Assembly (NCBI RefSeq): GCF_001434255.1
Contig: NZ_AZEY01000028.1
Coordinates: 28,380-77,219 of the forward strand
Direction: 5' to 3'
Length of the DNA: 48,840 nt
Origin: Lentilactobacillus diolivorans DSM 14421
Lineage (GTDB): Bacteria > Bacillota > Bacilli > Lactobacillales > Lactobacillaceae
A model generated the notes under the pieces. It had not been told where the DNA came from. It saw only the letters and a program-made list of their open reading frames with translations, and ran no database searches. Below are positions 46,956 through 48,840 of the stretch, piece by piece; position 1 is the stretch's first letter; every line of letters starts with the position of its first letter. Both the position numbers and the translations under genes were made by a program.

Positions 46956-47535
46956 TTGGGCTGATTCTGGTAATCAGGCACTTCGAGATTATCATGACCA
47001 GGAATGGGGATTTCCGACAACTGATGAGCGACAAACCTATGAGCTCATGATTTTAGAGATGATGCAGGCCGGGTTAAGCTGGCAAACGGTTTTGAACAAG
47101 CGGGCAGCTTTTCGAAAGGCGTTCAAGAATTTTGATGTGAATCAAGTTGCCAAATTTGGTCAATCGGAATATGAAGGGTTATTGGTAAACCCTGGGATAA
47201 TCCGAAATCGGCTTAAAATTCGAGCGGCGATTAATAATGCACAGCTGTTGGTTTCGTGGCATCAAAGAGGTGAGTCACTTAATCGGTATTTATGGAAAAT
47301 GGTTAATAATCAACCAGTAATTGGCCATTACGATTCTCTAAAGGACGTTCCCGCAACGTCGCCATTATCGGTTAAGATTAGTAAAGATTTAAAGAAAAAA
47401 GGCTTTCGGTTTATTGGGCCAACAATTGTTTATTCGTGGTTGCAGGCACTAGGCATCCTGAATGATCATCTTAAATCGTGTCCGAGTTACTCTCAGGCAA
47501 TTAGCGCGGCTGAGTCACTTGATTTTGATTCATAA
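46939..47535 (+). CDS. tag: DNA-3-methyladenine glycosylase I
   Basis: Removes 3-methyladenine from DNA, the first step of base excision repair. The 198 residues are the normal Tag length. Zinc ligands and pocket residues are visible: MGKRCDWAD (Cys near 5), YHDQEWGFP (His near 18), the catalytic Glu of LEMMQAGLSWQTVL near 42, GPTIVYSWLQALGILNDH near 155 and the final Cys in KSCPSY. GGAGGTTCGCG right before ATG 46939, within the last codons of the Crp/Fnr gene, shows translational coupling. The frame is open upstream of this start, but only as an overlap with the regulator. Confidence 0.92.
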   Translation: MGKRCDWADSGNQALRDYHDQEWGFPTTDERQTYELMILEMMQAGLSWQTVLNKRAAFRKAFKNFDVNQVAKFGQSEYEGLLVNPGIIRNRLKIRAAINNAQLLVSWHQRGESLNRYLWKMVNNQPVIGHYDSLKDVPATSPLSVKISKDLKKKGFRFIGPTIVYSWLQALGILNDHLKSCPSYSQAISAAESLDFDS

Positions 47536-47642
47536 ATCAGTGATAATGATGGGTATTGAACTGCCAAGATCAGTTAAAGATGACTGATTTGATATTTTAG
47601 AGGTAGTTCCTGCACACTTTAGAAAGTAGGAAAAATAAAAAT

Positions 47643-48326
47643 ATGAAGCAACTATTCTTTGATTTTGATGGGACGATTGCTGATTCTGAGGTTGGCATTG
47701 TTAAATCGATTAAGTATTTTATTAATAAAATGGGTCTGCCTGAGCTGACTGATGATCAATACAGGCAGTTTATCGGGCCGGCGTTGGTGACGAGCATTCA
47801 TAAATTCTATCCGCATTTATCGGAGAATGACGTTTCAACTGCCTTGAAATATTACCAGGAATACTATGAAGATGCTGGTATTTTTCAGTTGGATATTTAC
47901 CCAGGGATCCTTGAAGAGTTGGGTGTTCTAAAAAATGCGGGGTATCATTTGCATATTGCATCAGCCAAGCCTGAGGATATGATTAATTTAATTAGTGATC
48001 ACTTCGACTTGGGACACTACTTTGATGGTGAGTTTGGCGCAACCAGTGACGAGCGAACCCGGATCACGAAGACTGCTGTTTTAAAATATGCTTTAGAAAA
48101 GACTGGTGCCAATCATAAAGACAGCGTCATGATTGGTGATCGGGACACCGATATGATTGGCGGCTATGAAAATCAGGTCAAGACATTGGGCGTGACTTAT
48201 GGCTTTGGGGATGTCCCGGAACTTTCTCAAGCGCATGCGAGTCTAATAGTTAATCAGCCTGATGAAATTCGACGGGGTGTTGAACAATTAAGTGTCCGAA
48301 AAGCTTCAGGTGCTAGGTTTAACTAA
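47643..48326 (+). CDS. HAD-superfamily hydrolase, phosphoglycolate phosphatase-like
   Basis: A 227-residue cytoplasmic phosphatase of HAD subfamily IA. Motif I FFDFDGTIADSE near residue 5 (nucleophile Asp), a helical cap domain (about 18-85), motif II HIASAKPEDM near 107, motif III Lys near 143 and motif IV MIGDRDTDMIGG near 160. Relatives act on phosphoglycolate, nucleotides or sugar phosphates. A beta-phosphoglucomutase is unlikely because no such cap motif was noticed. GTAGGAAAAATAAAAAT before ATG 47643 gives the start. Single gene with a terminator downstream. Confidence 0.85.
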   Translation: MKQLFFDFDGTIADSEVGIVKSIKYFINKMGLPELTDDQYRQFIGPALVTSIHKFYPHLSENDVSTALKYYQEYYEDAGIFQLDIYPGILEELGVLKNAGYHLHIASAKPEDMINLISDHFDLGHYFDGEFGATSDERTRITKTAVLKYALEKTGANHKDSVMIGDRDTDMIGGYENQVKTLGVTYGFGDVPELSQAHASLIVNQPDEIRRGVEQLSVRKASGARFN

Positions 48327-48399
48327 CAAGTATCATTAACCATATGTTGTTCAAATAAATTATCTACAACATGGCTCCGATTATTATCAAAAACAACAA

Positions 48400-48452
48400 A
48401 AACGAGTGGGCCAAGGCAAATAAACAAATTTTGTCTTGGTCCACTCGTTTTA
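48400..48452. terminator. Bidirectional intrinsic terminator
   Basis: AAACGAGTGG.CCAAG.CAAA pairs with TTTGTCTTGG.CCACTCGTTT (small mismatches) with flanking A- and T-runs. It ends the HAD gene and possibly a gene to the right of the window on the minus strand. Confidence 0.82.
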
Positions 48453-48540
48453 AATTGCAGTTGTGATTGAACCGGCGGATGGCAGAATAGTTTTCTGTCT
48501 ATTTGAATGTTGAGCCATTTTTGTGGATGTAATGATGAGT

Positions 48541-48840
48541 TACCGAGCCTAAACGTGCGAAAGAGCCGCAGCTTCCGGCCATATAAGTTCCCCAAGCCAA
48601 TATTCCAAAGTCAGGAATATTGGTGGTGTTTGGGGCACCCGAGCTGAAACGTGCGAAAGAGCCGCAGCTTCCGGCCATATAAGTCCCCCAAGCCAATATT
48701 CCAAAGTCAGGAATATTGGTGGTGTTTGGGGCACCCGAGCTGAAACGTGCGAAAGAGCCGCAGCTTCCGGCCATATAAGTCCCACAAGCCAATATTCCAA
48801 AGTCAGGAATATTGGTGGTGTTTGGGGCACCCGAGCTGAA
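48541..48840 (-). repeat. Tandem array of the palindromic element, minus orientation, cut by the window end
   Basis: Three units with the AACGTGCGAAAG tail mark at 48553, 48649 and 48745, an exact 96-base period. On the minus strand each reads a CCAATATTCC hairpin, TTATATGGCCGGAAGCTGCG, CTCTTTCGCACGTTT. Because 96 is a multiple of three, the array is open in several frames, which is no sign of a protein. The units are nearly identical, much closer to each other than units in other arrays, so the amplification is recent. The full copy with the left arm should lie to the right, at the 3' end of a minus-strand gene. Confidence 0.87.

Noticed and set aside
48499-48830. Long repetitive reading frames across the repeat array at the window end
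   Set aside because: The 96-base unit is divisible by three, so frames stay open by arithmetic. The predicted protein is only the repeat read through, there is no ribosome binding site, and several frames are open at once.

Overview
The window reads as a chromosomal segment of a low-to-middle GC Gram-positive lactic acid bacterium (family Lactobacillaceae). The evidence is strong AGGAGG-type ribosome binding sites, a CcpA-type cre site, an Apf-like secreted muralytic protein, an L-ribulokinase of the roughly 530-residue lactobacillar kind, and an arginine deiminase (ADI) gene cluster. A heterofermentative, Lentilactobacillus-like host is an inference only. No rRNA, tRNA, CRISPR array, phage gene or recognisable transposase was seen.

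Layout. 0.1-3.2 kb: two small membrane or stress proteins, then araB-araD (arabinose use; araA is not in the window). 3.6-6.5 kb: a cre-controlled 3-hydroxyacyl-CoA dehydrogenase, a TMEM175-type channel and a family 2 glycosyltransferase. 6.6-9.3 kb: a TetR-controlled ABC exporter operon whose permease is broken by an in-frame TAA. 9.4-14.1 kb: a D,D-carboxypeptidase, a metallophosphoesterase, a GNAT acetyltransferase, an AlkD glycosylase and a small membrane protein. 14.3-16.2 kb: an Lsa-type ABC-F ribosome protection gene behind a roughly 350-nt leader with a 6-codon upstream ORF and an intrinsic terminator. 16.3-24.9 kb: TenA, an SDR dehydrogenase, a DNA/RNA nuclease, an SGNH hydrolase, a second D,D-carboxypeptidase, an aldo/keto reductase, DedA, a membrane protein and an orphan response regulator. 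25.2-31.5 kb: a P-type cation ATPase, two small membrane proteins with an XRE regulator, and a second TetR-controlled exporter operon. 31.7-36.5 kb: the greA-(VanZ-RDD)-methyltransferase operon, an Apf-like protein and a xanthine permease behind a PurBox pair. 37-40.6 kb: a LysR regulator and a GH65 phosphorylase. 41.3-48.3 kb: argR-arcA-arcB-arcC-crp/fnr-tag, followed by a HAD phosphatase.

The outstanding feature is a family of long palindromic elements (about 130 bp, plus tandem units of about 94-96 bp) that sits directly at the 3' ends of genes. At least ten full copies occur, along with many partial or decayed ones. All share a core (left CCCAGAATATAA, right TTATATGGCCGGG), a conserved right tail (CACGTTT..GGCA.GGTAGCC), and outer and inner stems whose sequence differs from copy to copy while the two arms co-vary to keep pairing. 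In four cases the gene's stop codon TAG is the first three bases of the element (TAGAGTG), and in arcC the element arm supplies the last codons and the stop. I do not recognise this family by name, and it is the best candidate here for an undescribed system.

All functions are read from sequence alone. Family assignments rest on remembered motifs, and regulatory sites are predictions.
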